From assembly GCA_937951995.1 (NCBI GenBank), contig CALGAG010000036.1:1-24160 (forward strand): DNA of 24,160 nucleotides, written 5' to 3'. The notes below the pieces were generated by a model, which saw only the letters and a list, made by a program, of their open reading frames with translations, had not been told where the DNA came from and ran no database searches. The position numbers and the translations under genes were made by a program. Position 1 is the first letter of the stretch; the number at the start of each line of letters is the position of its first letter. The stretch comes from an uncultured Bacillota bacterium. GTDB lineage: Bacteria; Bacillota; Clostridia; Tissierellales; Tissierellaceae. Shown here piece after piece: positions 1-8,118 of the stretch.

Positions 1-918
1 TATTCTTGCCAGTACGTTCTTTGGCTCTGCTATTCCCTTGCCTGTTACAGTTACGACTCTTTCGTATAATGGCTTCCCGTACAGAACCGCTTCAGCTATC
101 GCCTTTGCCGTGGAAACGTTTGAAACAACGCATCCGACGTCCATAGGAAGACCACCTGTAGGAACTTTTCTGCCGGTTACAGCATCGATTACCCTCTTCT
201 CATCTCCTTGAGGATATTTGGTTTTTAGTGTTACTACCTGGATTCCATCAGCTGGATCGACTGCTTTCTTCAAAGCTTCGATTGCATCCGGTTTATTATC
301 TTCTACTGCTATGTAAGCTTTTTCAACGTTTAGAGCTTTTTTCACTGCTTTGAGTCCCAGGACTACAAGTTCAGGCTGCTCAAGCATTACTCTATGGTCA
401 CTTGTGAGATAAGGTTCACACTCAGCGCCATTAAGGATCAAAGTATCAATTGGCTTCTCCTTAGGAGGAGAAAACTTTACATGTGCCGGGAAGCTTGCAC
501 CACCCATGCCTGTAATGCCTTTTTCCTTTATTATTCCAATTATTTCCTGCGCTGTAAGCTCATCAAGGCTTTTTTGTGTTCCAAAATCGTCCATTTCTTC
601 TGTGCCATCGTTTTCAATAACGACACATTTTACCTTCATTCCTGTAGGAGTATACATCATCTTTATCTCCTTGACGGTACCAGCTATACTTGCATGGATG
701 CTTCCTGAAACAAAAGCGCTTGATTCCCCAATCTTTTGACCAATCTTTACCCTGTCACCAACATTTACTATCGGTTCACATGGTGCACCGGTATGTTGAT
801 GCAATGGTATATAAGCGAATTGAGGGCTTTCAGCAACTATTATTGACTTCTTCTCGGTTAATTCCTTGAACTCGGGTACATGAACTCCACCCTTGAAAGT
901 CAACTTTCCTTGGCTCAT
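1..918 (-). CDS. rnfC: Electron transport complex subunit RnfC (N-terminal 306 residues; 3' end outside window)
   Basis: RnfC is the peripheral, NADH-facing subunit of the Rnf complex, which moves electrons between reduced ferredoxin and NAD+ and couples this to ion pumping across the membrane. The frame is open from an ATG at 918, preceded by GAGGTGG about seven bases upstream, to base 1, giving 306 residues of a family usually about 430-450 long. Visible parts are an N-terminal barrel-sandwich region (about residues 30-105, PCEPIVNVGDRVKIGQKIG), a NuoF-like nucleotide/flavin-binding core (GMGGASFP 137-144; NGAECEPYLTSD 163-174) and YPQGDEKR (235-242). The paired CxxCxxCxxxCP iron-sulfur motifs expected near the C terminus fall beyond the edge. 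In Clostridia rnfC normally opens an rnfCDGEAB operon, which would continue leftwards; this is inference. The gene was read directly from the minus strand because it has no stop in the window. Confidence 0.95.
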   Translation of the reverse strand, partial: MSQGKLTFKGGVHVPEFKELTEKKSIIVAESPQFAYIPLHQHTGAPCEPIVNVGDRVKIGQKIGESSAFVSGSIHASIAGTVKEIKMMYTPTGMKVKCVVIENDGTEEMDDFGTQKSLDELTAQEIIGIIKEKGITGMGGASFPAHVKFSPPKEKPIDTLILNGAECEPYLTSDHRVMLEQPELVVLGLKAVKKALNVEKAYIAVEDNKPDAIEALKKAVDPADGIQVVTLKTKYPQGDEKRVIDAVTGRKVPTGGLPMDVGCVVSNVSTAKAIAEAVLYGKPLYERVVTVTGKGIAEPKNVLARI

Positions 919-994
919 TCCTATTCCACCTCTTTACTTGATATAATTTTAGCAATTTATGCCAAATTTTCACACACAAATCACTGCTATGAAC

Positions 995-1023
995 ATTATA
1001 GCATTAATTAGTTTGAATGTATA
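995..1023 (-). promoter_or_regulatory. Likely rnfC promoter (extended -10)
   Basis: On the minus strand TATAAT (1000-995) is preceded by TGC, making an extended -10. A 17-base spacer separates it from TATACA (1023-1018), which matches four of six bases of the -35 consensus. Transcription would start near 988 and leave a leader of about 70 bases before the rnfC ATG. I see no riboswitch-like structure in that leader. Confidence 0.55.
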
Positions 1024-1082
1024 TAAATATGGGTATCTTAATTGTCTTTGATTTGGGAAAAATAAATGAAATGGGTAGGTAT

Positions 1083-1169
1083 TGGTGCGAGTGATGGGAC
1101 TTGAACCCATACGCCAATACTGGCACATGCCCCTCAAACATGCCTGTCTGCCGATTCCAGCACACTCGC
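1083..1169 (-). tRNA. tRNA-Leu (anticodon GAG)
   Basis: The minus strand folds as a class II tRNA. The acceptor arms are GCGAGTG (1169-1163) and CACTCGC (1093-1087). The anticodon stem CATGT/GCATG encloses the loop TTGAGGG, giving anticodon GAG. A long variable arm (TGCCAGTATTGGC) and the T arm ATGGG-TTCAAGT-CCCAT follow. Discriminator A (1086) and an encoded CCA (1085-1083) end the gene. The long variable arm with GAG identifies a leucine tRNA reading CUC/CUU. It stands alone between the peptide-binding lipoprotein gene and rnfC. Confidence 0.96.
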
Positions 1170-1180
1170 ACAATATAATG

Positions 1181-1206
1181 ATGAAACAGTCGAGTGACTG
1201 TTTCAT
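1181..1206. other. Perfect 11-bp hairpin between the lipoprotein gene and tRNA-Leu(GAG)
   Basis: ATGAAACAGTC (1181-1191) and GACTGTTTCAT (1196-1206) are exact inverted repeats around a GAGT loop. The hairpin lies 50 bases after the stop of the lipoprotein gene and 11 bases before the tRNA-Leu 5' end. No good U-tract follows on the minus strand (CATTATATTG), so it could be a weak terminator for the polA operon. Because a promoter lies upstream at 1225-1253, it could equally be a hairpin in the 5' leader of the tRNA precursor. Confidence 0.6.
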
Positions 1207-1224
1207 TGGAAATGTTACTAGTAC

Positions 1225-1253
1225 ATTATAATATCTTTTGGCTCAAATTTCAA
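1225..1253 (-). promoter_or_regulatory. Likely promoter of tRNA-Leu(GAG)
   Basis: The minus strand carries TTGAAA (1253-1248), a 17-base spacer and TATAAT (1230-1225), a strong sigma-A-type match. The predicted start near 1218 lies about 50 bases upstream of the mature tRNA 5' end. The -35 box begins only three bases after the stop codon of the preceding lipoprotein gene. Confidence 0.65.
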
Positions 1254-1255
1254 TC

Positions 1256-2902
1256 CTAATTTGTACTCATTGTGAGATAGCAGCTTTCCAATCCATTGTA
1301 TAGATTGTAGTATGTTGGTTGAAGGGGCCCAGATATGCCTGAATCAACCAGCAGAGCCTTGTTTCTAAACAACAGGCTTCCATATGGAACCTTCTCAACA
1401 TAGTATTCCTGAAAATCTCTATAGATGTCTATTTTCGTATTTTCATCCCAGGCAACTCTCATTTCAGAAAGTAATTGGTCCATTTTCTCATCGGTAAAAC
1501 GCGCTAGATTTTCTGGCCTGGATGATCCTAGGAATGATTCAAATGATGGAATAGTGGATTGCTCCCATTGCAGAATTGCCGTTTGGTAATCACCCTCAGT
1601 TAACATATTCCCCATATTCTCCATTGCTTCCTGGGAAGTCTTCCCTGGAGGATAGACTATCTCAACTGAAATTCCAACTTCCTTTAGATTGCTCTTGATC
1701 ATTTCTGATGTTTTTAGTTTTAGATCCGAATAGGGATTTACCAACATTTCAATATTTAATGGATTTCCTTCACTGTCCTCTCGAATTCCATCTCCATCGG
1801 TGTCAATATAGCCACCACCATTCAAGATTCCTTCAGCACTTCCAATGTTGTATCCATACATGTCCGTCTCTGAGGATGACAAATATGAAGCTGGATGTAC
1901 CGGTGTGTCTACCTGGGTTCCATGCTGCAAATACACCTTGTCGATTATGGATTGCCTATCGATGGCATATAGGATTGCCTGCTTCAATTGTTCAGAGCCA
2001 TCAGAAGCAAACCTTTCATCTAGACTGTTAAAGGCCAGAAGCTCCTGGTCCCCAGAAACGTACTCATATATTGAGATTCTTTCATTGTGTTCGTACTTGT
2101 CCCAATCAATTCCAATGGAAGGAGCCATATCCAGTTTTCCAGTTTCAAAGGCAGTGAGTACCAAGCCTCTGTCATCATAAATTTTTCCTGTTATATATGA
2201 TATTTGGGGCTCTCCTTCCCTGTATTGCGGATTTGATTCAAGGTGGACCTCCTTGAATTTTACATGTTCCACAAACATATAGGGTCCAGTTCCAATGGGA
2301 ATATAGTTTTCCACAGCCAATGCTCCACTTCCCAAACCTTTGGAGATTATTGGAAATGTAAGCATGTCAAGGATGTTACCTGTAGGTTCGCTAAAGCTGA
2401 TTTCCACCCTGTTCTCCGACAATGCCCTGGCTGACATGATGTTCAGGTTGCCTGGAGAGGCACCGCTTCGAACCAGCTTTCCATAGAGGCTCTCCTCCCC
2501 CGCCTTTTTCATGGTTTGTACTGTGAACACAACATCATCTGAGTCAAGGGATTCTCCATTATGCCACAATATGTCATTTCTCAGGTATACCTCCACTGTC
2601 CTGCCATCTTCACTTATGGTGTAGGTACTGGCCAATCTTGGTACAGGTTGGAGATTTTCATCATATTCAAATAGGCCTTCAAATATGAGCTTGCTGAAAT
2701 GGTAGTAACTGAGATTGTCCATGTATAGGGGATTCAGTGTTTTGAAGCTAGTCAAGGGAAGACTAATACCTGCATTTTCAAAAATGAAGTAGTCAACACC
2801 TTCCTGAATTTCTCCAATATCTGTTGAATCCGGTTCCAATCCACAACCGGAAACAGAAAATAAAAGTAATGCTATGATGATAAAAATGGCTATTTTCCTC
2901 AT
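1256..2902 (-). CDS. Peptide-binding lipoprotein (ABC transporter solute-binding protein, family 5)
   Basis: A 548-residue extracytoplasmic binding protein of the OppA/DppA type (SBP_bac_5), which captures oligopeptides for an ABC importer. The start has a short basic segment, a hydrophobic stretch and the lipobox VSGC with Cys20, so it should be lipid-anchored outside the membrane. Family hallmarks follow: the early LNPLYMDN and FEGLFEYDENLQPVPRLA segment, then LRNDILWHNGESLDSDDVVFT, and a DTDGDGIREDSEGNPL stretch typical of the second lobe. The length is normal. It is the last gene of the polA-coaE-transglycosylase operon, five bases after the previous stop, and no permease or ATPase gene adjoins it. 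It must therefore use a transporter encoded elsewhere or act as a receptor. Sitting beside a lytic transglycosylase, it might bind cell-wall peptides, but that is inference; the ligand cannot be read from the sequence. Confidence 0.88.
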   Translation of the reverse strand: MRKIAIFIIIALLLFSVSGCGLEPDSTDIGEIQEGVDYFIFENAGISLPLTSFKTLNPLYMDNLSYYHFSKLIFEGLFEYDENLQPVPRLASTYTISEDGRTVEVYLRNDILWHNGESLDSDDVVFTVQTMKKAGEESLYGKLVRSGASPGNLNIMSARALSENRVEISFSEPTGNILDMLTFPIISKGLGSGALAVENYIPIGTGPYMFVEHVKFKEVHLESNPQYREGEPQISYITGKIYDDRGLVLTAFETGKLDMAPSIGIDWDKYEHNERISIYEYVSGDQELLAFNSLDERFASDGSEQLKQAILYAIDRQSIIDKVYLQHGTQVDTPVHPASYLSSSETDMYGYNIGSAEGILNGGGYIDTDGDGIREDSEGNPLNIEMLVNPYSDLKLKTSEMIKSNLKEVGISVEIVYPPGKTSQEAMENMGNMLTEGDYQTAILQWEQSTIPSFESFLGSSRPENLARFTDEKMDQLLSEMRVAWDENTKIDIYRDFQEYYVEKVPYGSLLFRNKALLVDSGISGPLQPTYYNLYNGLESCYLTMSTN

Positions 2903-2907
2903 TATAT

Positions 2908-3531
2908 CTACCTTAACCCTTTAATTGTATTTTTTAACCAATTCCTCGTACTAATCACAAGTCCATCAAAAAAAGTATCTCTCCCGCTTAATAGGCTGCT
3001 CCCGTATACAAGCTCATAAACCCGTTTATTTCGCTGGACCCTCCTAACATACTCTTCAGTTTCGGAAAATGGTATATTCTGAAGGTTTTCACCATCATTG
3101 CTGTATTCCTGGTTTGACAACCATTCTGAAACATTTCCACTTCCAGCGTTGTAGGCAGCCAAAGCCACATACTCATGGTCGTATTGATCCAACAGCTCCC
3201 TTAGGTACCAGGCCCCTATTCGAATATTTGTTTCAGGATCATATAGGAGATCACCAGTATATTCCTCCAGCTTTAAGATTTCAGATGCCCAACGACCTGT
3301 TGATTCGCCAATTTGCATTAACCCTCTTGCACCCTTGTGGGAGATGGCATCCTTGTCAAAGTTACTCTCTGTCTTAATAACTGCCATGACAAGCATCGGG
3401 TCCAGATTGTACTCCTCTGAATATTTGACCACAGACTCCTTGTAGACCACTGGATATGTCAGGGCCACTCCTGATACTGCAAGGGCAGCTAAAATCAAGG
3501 CAACCGTTATACTTATAAATATTTTTTTCAT
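2908..3531 (-). CDS. Membrane-anchored soluble-type lytic transglycosylase (GH23)
   Basis: A 207-residue murein lytic transglycosylase that cleaves glycan strands to 1,6-anhydro-muramic products at the cell surface. An N-terminal hydrophobic segment (about residues 5-25) with no lipobox should export and anchor it. The Slt fold follows: catalytic Glu55 in VIKTESNF (51-58), GARGLMQIGEST (68-78), the AAYNAG motif (125-130) and IPFSETEEYVRRV (153-165). This is the compact one-domain form usual in Firmicutes, far shorter than E. coli Slt70. The gene starts nine bases after coaE with only a modest ribosome site (GGTGAG), consistent with translation as part of the polA-coaE operon, an arrangement common in Clostridia. 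Coupling to replication or repair enzymes is by position only. Confidence 0.92.
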   Translation of the reverse strand: MKKIFISITVALILAALAVSGVALTYPVVYKESVVKYSEEYNLDPMLVMAVIKTESNFDKDAISHKGARGLMQIGESTGRWASEILKLEEYTGDLLYDPETNIRIGAWYLRELLDQYDHEYVALAAYNAGSGNVSEWLSNQEYSNDGENLQNIPFSETEEYVRRVQRNKRVYELVYGSSLLSGRDTFFDGLVISTRNWLKNTIKGLR

Positions 3532-3540
3532 AACTCACCA

Positions 3541-4158
3541 CTATCTATATTCATTCAGCAGGTCCAAGACCTGCTTTCTTGTATCTTCAACACTTCCCGA
3601 ATTGTCGATAAGCCTATCTGACAGAAGCCTCTTTTTTTCAATGTCCATTTGAGACCTTATCCTGGCTAAAGCTTCTTCATACTTGTAATTGTTCCTGTTC
3701 ATAAGTCTGCTTAATTGAATTGCTTCCTCAGTATAAACCAGCCATACCTCGTCTAGCTTAACACCAGATTCCTCTATGGTTTCCCGGGATTCAAACAGCA
3801 GGGGAATATCAACAAAGACCACTTTGTTAAACCCTGCGGCCTGGGATATCCTCGATACCATGGATTCCCTGATCAGTGGGTGGAGGAGGCTGTTGAGAGT
3901 CTCTCTCTTATTGTCATCATTAAATATTATTTCCCCAAGCCTTTCCCTATCAAGATTTCCATCTTCCATGAGCAAATCCTTGCCAAATTCATTTATTATC
4001 AATGCCAGGCCCTTGCTTCCCCTTTCGACAACCTCCCTGGCAATAGAGTCTGAATCTATAACCTGAAAGCCTTCATTTCTTATGATTTGGCTGACTGTGC
4101 TTTTACCTGTTGCGATTCCACCGGTGATTCCAATAACCTTTACATTATTTTGTATCAT
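3541..4158 (-). CDS. coaE: Dephospho-CoA kinase
   Basis: CoaE phosphorylates the 3'-hydroxyl of dephospho-CoA, the last step of coenzyme A synthesis, in the cytoplasm. The 205-residue reading shows the P-loop GGIATGKS (13-20), the DSD motif (35-37), HP at 93-94 in LLHPLIRE, and DIPLLFE (117-123). The frame can be extended 19 codons upstream, but those residues have no family counterpart and lie inside polA. The ATG at 4158 has GGAGG about 12 bases upstream and gives the normal N terminus. This start overlaps the last 14 bases of polA, so the two genes are probably translationally coupled. Confidence 0.95.
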   Translation of the reverse strand: MIQNNVKVIGITGGIATGKSTVSQIIRNEGFQVIDSDSIAREVVERGSKGLALIINEFGKDLLMEDGNLDRERLGEIIFNDDNKRETLNSLLHPLIRESMVSRISQAAGFNKVVFVDIPLLFESRETIEESGVKLDEVWLVYTEEAIQLSRLMNRNNYKYEEALARIRSQMDIEKKRLLSDRLIDNSGSVEDTRKQVLDLLNEYR

Positions 4159-6814
4159 ACCAGCTATCACCCTCCAGTATGTCCACCCTAAGAGGAACCT
4201 GCAGCTTAATTGCATTTTCCATTGTTTCCTTCATCATTTGCTTGACATCCTGAACCTCATCCCTGTGGGCTTCAATAATCAATTCATCGTGGATTGTCAA
4301 AATCAATCTGGACTTTAGCTTCTTGTCTTTTAGAACCTTAAACACATTGACCATGGCCATTTTTATTATGTCAGCTGCACTTCCCTGTATGGGCATGTTC
4401 ATTGCTACCCTTTCTCCGAATGACCTTATGTTATAGTTCCTGGACGCCAATTCAGGTACATATCTACGACGGTTCAGCAGGGTCTCAACATATCCGTTTT
4501 CCTTACCCTTGGCAACTGCATCGTCCATGTAGGACCTTACCCCTGTGTAATTCTCAAAATAATTGTCTATATATTTCCTTGCTTCCTTACGACTGATTCC
4601 TATATCCTTGGATAAACTAAAGTCTGAAATTCCATATATAATACTGAAGTTTATAGCCTTTGCCTTGTATCTGAGCTCTGATGTAACCTCATCCTTTGGA
4701 TATCCGAACACCTCGGCTGCAGTTTTGGTGTGTATGTCTTCGTTATTTATGAATGCATCAAGCATTTTTGGATCAGAGGAAATATGGGCCAGTAGCCTTA
4801 ACTCTATTTGAGAGTAGTCTCCATCCAGAAAAACATAGTCGGGAGTCTGTGCAATAAATGCCTTCCGAATAAGTCTTCCTTCTTCACTCCTGATTGGTAT
4901 GTTCTGGAGATTTGGCTCTGTACTGGATATCCTTCCTGTAGATGTGACAGTTTGATTGAATCTTGTGTGTATTCTTCCAGTGTTCTGATCAATCATTCCC
5001 TTAAGGCCTTCGATGTAGGTGGATTGAAGCTTTACAAGCTGTCTATACCTGAGAATTTTTTCAACTATTTCATGCTCTCCCTTAAGCTCATCTAGAACTT
5101 CAGCATTGGTGGAGTAGCCTGTTTTTGTTTTCTTGATCACCGGTAGCCCAAGATCTTCAAAAAGAACCTCGCCAATCTGCTTGGGTGAATTCACATTGAA
5201 CTCCTTGCCTGCCAATTTGTATATTTGATCAAGAAGCTCCTTTATCTCAATGTCAAACTCCTTGCCCAGTACATCCAGTTCTTGCTTGTCAACCTTCACC
5301 CCATAGTATTCCATGTATGCAAGCACTTCAATCAGGGGCATCTCAATTTCCTTAAATAGCTGGTCCATCTTCCTTTCGTGGATAATATCCATCATTACCG
5401 GCTCCAGTTTTTCAATCTTTTCCAAGGTGAAGGCCATGTATCTTTCCACAAAGCTAGCTTCCAATTCCCGGATCATCTTCTTGCCCTTACCCTTGCCTAT
5501 TTCTCCATCTATATCCGGCCCAGCTTCGCTGAAGTATTCCTCTGACAATTTGTTTATTGAAAGGTTGCTCTGACTTGGATTTATTATATATTCAGCAATT
5601 GACGCATCGAATTCCAGGCCTTTGAAGTCCCAACCCATCTGGATAGTCTTCAAAAGGTCTGATTTTGAATCAAGGCCGGATTTTTTTATGCCTTCATCCT
5701 CAAAGATATTCTTAAGAACTGCCTCATGATCCTTATCAAGCTTGTCCAGGTAGACAAGGTAACTTGCCAGACCCTTTGGCTTGATTCCCAAGCACAGGGG
5801 CTTTTCAATGAAATATTCCTCCTCAGTGAGGATCTTAAATGAAATTTCCCCTGATTTCCTTGAATCCTCCGCCAATTTCTTGATTCCATTCAGGTCATTT
5901 ACAATGGAGATTCCATATTCCACAAGCTCCTCCTGTGATTCAATTGTCTCCAAGTCTAGTTTTCCCAGCAGACTCCTAAACTCAAGGTCCTCGTACATTT
6001 CCTTTAGCTTGAGAGTATTCTCCTCCCCTACCAAAAGATCTGACACTTGAAAGTCCAAGGGTACATTTAGTATAATCTCTCCAAGCCTCCTGCTTAGGAA
6101 AGCTATCTGCTTGTTTTCAATCAAATTCTCCTTGAGCTTTTTCCCGCTTACAGAGTCTATGTTCTCGTAAACCCCTTCCATGTCTCCAAATTCCTTTACC
6201 AGCTTCAGCGCAGTTTTCTCTCCGATTCCAGGTACTCCCGGTATATTGTCTGACTTGTCCCCCATCAGTCCCTTAACGTCTATAAACTGCTTTGGATCAA
6301 TCCCATAGTCCTGAACTATTCTTGCCTTGTCGTAGCCTTCCATTTCAGAGATACCTTTTTTGGTTATGAGCACCTGAGACTTTTCAGTGGCTAGCTGGAG
6401 GTAATCCTTGTCTCCAGTTACCAGTAGAACTTCCATACCCTTCTCCTCACCGATCCTGGCAAGTGTTCCAGCAATATCATCTGCCTCGTAATCCTCCATG
6501 TCAACAGTCTTGATACCTAGGTTTTGGAGTATTTCCTTTAATATTGGAAATTGCTGGGAAAGTTCACTTGGGGTCTTATCCCTGGTTCCCTTGTATTCAC
6601 TGTATTCCTTGTGTCTGATGGTTGGCCCCTTTCTATCGAAGGCAACACAGATATAGTCTGGCTGTTCCTGGTCTCTGATTCTATATAGCATGGTCAAAAA
6701 TCCATACACACCGTTTGTAAACACTCCCCCCTTGGTGGTCAGCAGGGGTAGAGCATAAAAAGCCCTGTGCACAAGAGAACTTCCATCAATTATCATTAGT
6801 TTTTTATTATTCAT
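4145..6814 (-). CDS. polA: DNA polymerase I
   Basis: A full-length 889-residue family A polymerase for gap filling and primer removal. Residues 1-290 form the 5'-3' exonuclease (YEADDIAG 109-116, TGDKDYLQL 133-141, GDKSDNIPGVPGIGEKTA 185-202). Residues of about 300-500 hold a 3'-5' exonuclease fold that lacks the DxE of motif I: the expected place reads EISFKILTEEEY (323-334). Proofreading is therefore probably lost, as in many Firmicute Pol I enzymes. The polymerase part has motif A DYSQIELR (666-673), motif B RYKAKAINFSIIYG (715-728) and motif C HDE (842-844), so synthesis should be intact. The ATG at 6814 has GGAGG six bases upstream. It is the first gene of an operon with coaE, the transglycosylase and the lipoprotein. 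No intein or frameshift is visible. Confidence 0.98.
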   Translation of the reverse strand: MNNKKLMIIDGSSLVHRAFYALPLLTTKGGVFTNGVYGFLTMLYRIRDQEQPDYICVAFDRKGPTIRHKEYSEYKGTRDKTPSELSQQFPILKEILQNLGIKTVDMEDYEADDIAGTLARIGEEKGMEVLLVTGDKDYLQLATEKSQVLITKKGISEMEGYDKARIVQDYGIDPKQFIDVKGLMGDKSDNIPGVPGIGEKTALKLVKEFGDMEGVYENIDSVSGKKLKENLIENKQIAFLSRRLGEIILNVPLDFQVSDLLVGEENTLKLKEMYEDLEFRSLLGKLDLETIESQEELVEYGISIVNDLNGIKKLAEDSRKSGEISFKILTEEEYFIEKPLCLGIKPKGLASYLVYLDKLDKDHEAVLKNIFEDEGIKKSGLDSKSDLLKTIQMGWDFKGLEFDASIAEYIINPSQSNLSINKLSEEYFSEAGPDIDGEIGKGKGKKMIRELEASFVERYMAFTLEKIEKLEPVMMDIIHERKMDQLFKEIEMPLIEVLAYMEYYGVKVDKQELDVLGKEFDIEIKELLDQIYKLAGKEFNVNSPKQIGEVLFEDLGLPVIKKTKTGYSTNAEVLDELKGEHEIVEKILRYRQLVKLQSTYIEGLKGMIDQNTGRIHTRFNQTVTSTGRISSTEPNLQNIPIRSEEGRLIRKAFIAQTPDYVFLDGDYSQIELRLLAHISSDPKMLDAFINNEDIHTKTAAEVFGYPKDEVTSELRYKAKAINFSIIYGISDFSLSKDIGISRKEARKYIDNYFENYTGVRSYMDDAVAKGKENGYVETLLNRRRYVPELASRNYNIRSFGERVAMNMPIQGSAADIIKMAMVNVFKVLKDKKLKSRLILTIHDELIIEAHRDEVQDVKQMMKETMENAIKLQVPLRVDILEGDSWYDTK

Positions 6815-6845
6815 AGGTGGCCTCCAATTCTTTAGTCCTATACAT

Positions 6846-6874
6846 AGTATACATTATTGATGCAGTAGTTTCCA
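6846..6874 (-). promoter_or_regulatory. Candidate polA operon promoter
   Basis: On the minus strand TGGAAA (6874-6869) and TATACT (6851-6846) are separated by 17 bases, about 30 bases upstream of the polA ATG. Each box is near consensus. It diverges from the tRNA-Leu(CAA) promoter in the same 163-base gap. Confidence 0.5.
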
Positions 6875-6930
6875 CAAAGAGGACCATAATAATACCTTTT
6901 ATCTGACCCATTTTATGGCAATTATTTATA

Positions 6931-6959
6931 TTGCTTTTTATGTCCAACTGTGTTAATAT
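6931..6959 (+). promoter_or_regulatory. Candidate promoter of tRNA-Leu(CAA)
   Basis: TTGCTT (6931-6936) and TAATAT (6954-6959) lie 17 bases apart on the plus strand, and TGT directly precedes the -10, making it an extended -10. The start near 6966 would leave a leader of about 12 bases before the mature tRNA. Confidence 0.55.
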
Positions 6960-6977
6960 ATATTTCGTAGTCAATGC

Positions 6978-7064
6978 GCCGAAGTGATGGAATTGGCAGA
7001 CGTACTGGACTCAAAATCCAGCGGTGGCAACACCGTGCGGGTTCGACTCCCGCCTTCGGCACCA
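6978..7064 (+). tRNA. tRNA-Leu (anticodon CAA)
   Basis: The acceptor arms GCCGAAG (6978-6984) and CTTCGGC (7054-7060) pair fully. The anticodon stem CTGGA/TCCAG holds the loop CTCAAAA, giving anticodon CAA for the UUG codon. A long variable arm (CGGTGGCAACACCG) and the T arm GCGGG-TTCGACT-CCCGC follow. Discriminator A7061 and an encoded CCA (7062-7064) complete it. The CAA anticodon with a class II variable arm identifies leucine. UUG is used as a start codon at several genes in this window, which is unrelated to this tRNA. Confidence 0.97.
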
Positions 7065-7067
7065 CTT

Positions 7068-7100
7068 AAAAAGTACAGTTCATTAGAACTGTACTTTTTT
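7068..7100. terminator. Bidirectional intrinsic terminator between tRNA-Leu(CAA) and mltG
   Basis: GTACAGTTC (7073-7081) and GAACTGTAC (7086-7094) form a 9-bp perfect stem around ATTA. It is flanked by A-runs on the left and T-runs on the right, so each strand reads a stem followed by a U-tract. It can end the tRNA transcript on the plus strand and the mltG operon, whose stop is at 7110, on the minus strand. Confidence 0.9.
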
Positions 7101-7109
7101 CTTTGCCCT

Positions 7110-8117
7110 TTACTGCATATTTCTGTAGTCTTCAACATTCCTAAGGTGTTCATTGTAGGTTTCAGCAAATACGTGACCGTTGGCTCCCATTACGTAGTAG
7201 TAATAGCTGTGGTCTTCCGGGTTCAGGGCTGCCTCAATTGAGTTCCTTCCAGGAGAGGCTATTGGTCCTGGCGGTATCCCTTGGATCCTATAGGTATTAA
7301 AAGGGTTGTCACTTTCCAGGTCCTGGTATAAGACTCTAGTCATGTGCTCCTTTCCTTCTCCAATACCATATATCACGGTTGCGTCTATCTGCAGGGGCAT
7401 TCCAACTGCAATTCTGTTGAATATGACGCCGCTTATGGTACCCCTCTCTTCATCATTGTAGGCTTCCCTTTCAATCAGTGATGCCAAGGTCATGATTTCA
7501 TGCCTGGTCATCCCCAGGGCTTCTCTTTTTGCCTCCATTTCTGGGGTCCAAAGATTTTCTCCTGTATCCACCAATCTTTCAACTATTTGAGTTACTGTGC
7601 CCTTTGTGGAGAAATTATAGGTTTCCGGGAAGAGATATCCTTCAAGGCTGTAATATAAAAGGTCATTTTCAAACCTATCTGCGTACCTTTCCCTGTAAAC
7701 ATCCTCTGTGGCTTCAATAAATTCATCCCTTGTACCAAGGCCAGCTTCCTCTATCTTCTGGGCAAACTGATATAGGATGAAGCCCTCAGGAAAGGTTACA
7801 GATACCTGAGCCTCCTGCTCACCTACCTGTATGATTTCATATAGGTCATTTATGGTCGTTCCACTGTCAATTGTATAGGTCCCGGGTCTGATTCTGGAAG
7901 CAACATCCTGTCCATTGTACCTAAACCACAATCTGCTTCTTATTACACCTTCATCATAAAGTCTTTCTGCTACTGAATTGAGTGTGTCGCCACGTTGGAC
8001 CACAAACTCCACAGGTTCATCATTGTGTGTCTTGTCCAGATATCCAGGTGCAAGGAAAAATCCAGCCACCCCAACAATAAGAATCAATAAAAATAAAACC
8101 AGTAAAGCTTTTTTCAT
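7110..8117 (-). CDS. mltG: Endolytic murein transglycosylase MltG (YceG-like)
   Basis: MltG is an inner-membrane enzyme that cuts nascent glycan strands and so sets their length. The 335-residue product has one N-terminal membrane helix (about 4-23), a LysM-like part (VVQRGDTLNSVAERLYDEGVI, residues 39-59) and the YceG catalytic domain. Glu216 in LASLIERE is the expected catalytic residue; FNRIAVGMPLQIDATVIYGIG (233-253) and NTYRIQGIPPGPIASPG (274-290) are signature stretches. The frame runs 26 codons further upstream, into the preceding gene. ATG 8117 is chosen because GGGGAGGAG stands just before it and the membrane helix follows directly. The gene begins one base after the GNAT-like stop, which suggests coupling. 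Confidence 0.95.
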   Translation of the reverse strand: MKKALLVLFLLILIVGVAGFFLAPGYLDKTHNDEPVEFVVQRGDTLNSVAERLYDEGVIRSRLWFRYNGQDVASRIRPGTYTIDSGTTINDLYEIIQVGEQEAQVSVTFPEGFILYQFAQKIEEAGLGTRDEFIEATEDVYRERYADRFENDLLYYSLEGYLFPETYNFSTKGTVTQIVERLVDTGENLWTPEMEAKREALGMTRHEIMTLASLIEREAYNDEERGTISGVIFNRIAVGMPLQIDATVIYGIGEGKEHMTRVLYQDLESDNPFNTYRIQGIPPGPIASPGRNSIEAALNPEDHSYYYYVMGANGHVFAETYNEHLRNVEDYRNMQ

Positions 8118-8118
8118 C

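Noticed and set aside
970..1206. 78-residue minus-strand frame
   Set aside because: It covers tRNA-Leu(GAG) and its leader hairpin; the coding reading is accidental.
4159..4215. 19-codon N-terminal extension of CoaE
   Set aside because: It has no family counterpart, lies inside polA and has no good start signal; ATG 4158 gives the normal protein.
6984..7241. 85-residue plus-strand frame beginning in tRNA-Leu(CAA)
   Set aside because: It runs through the tRNA, the terminator and the end of mltG, and has no ribosome site.
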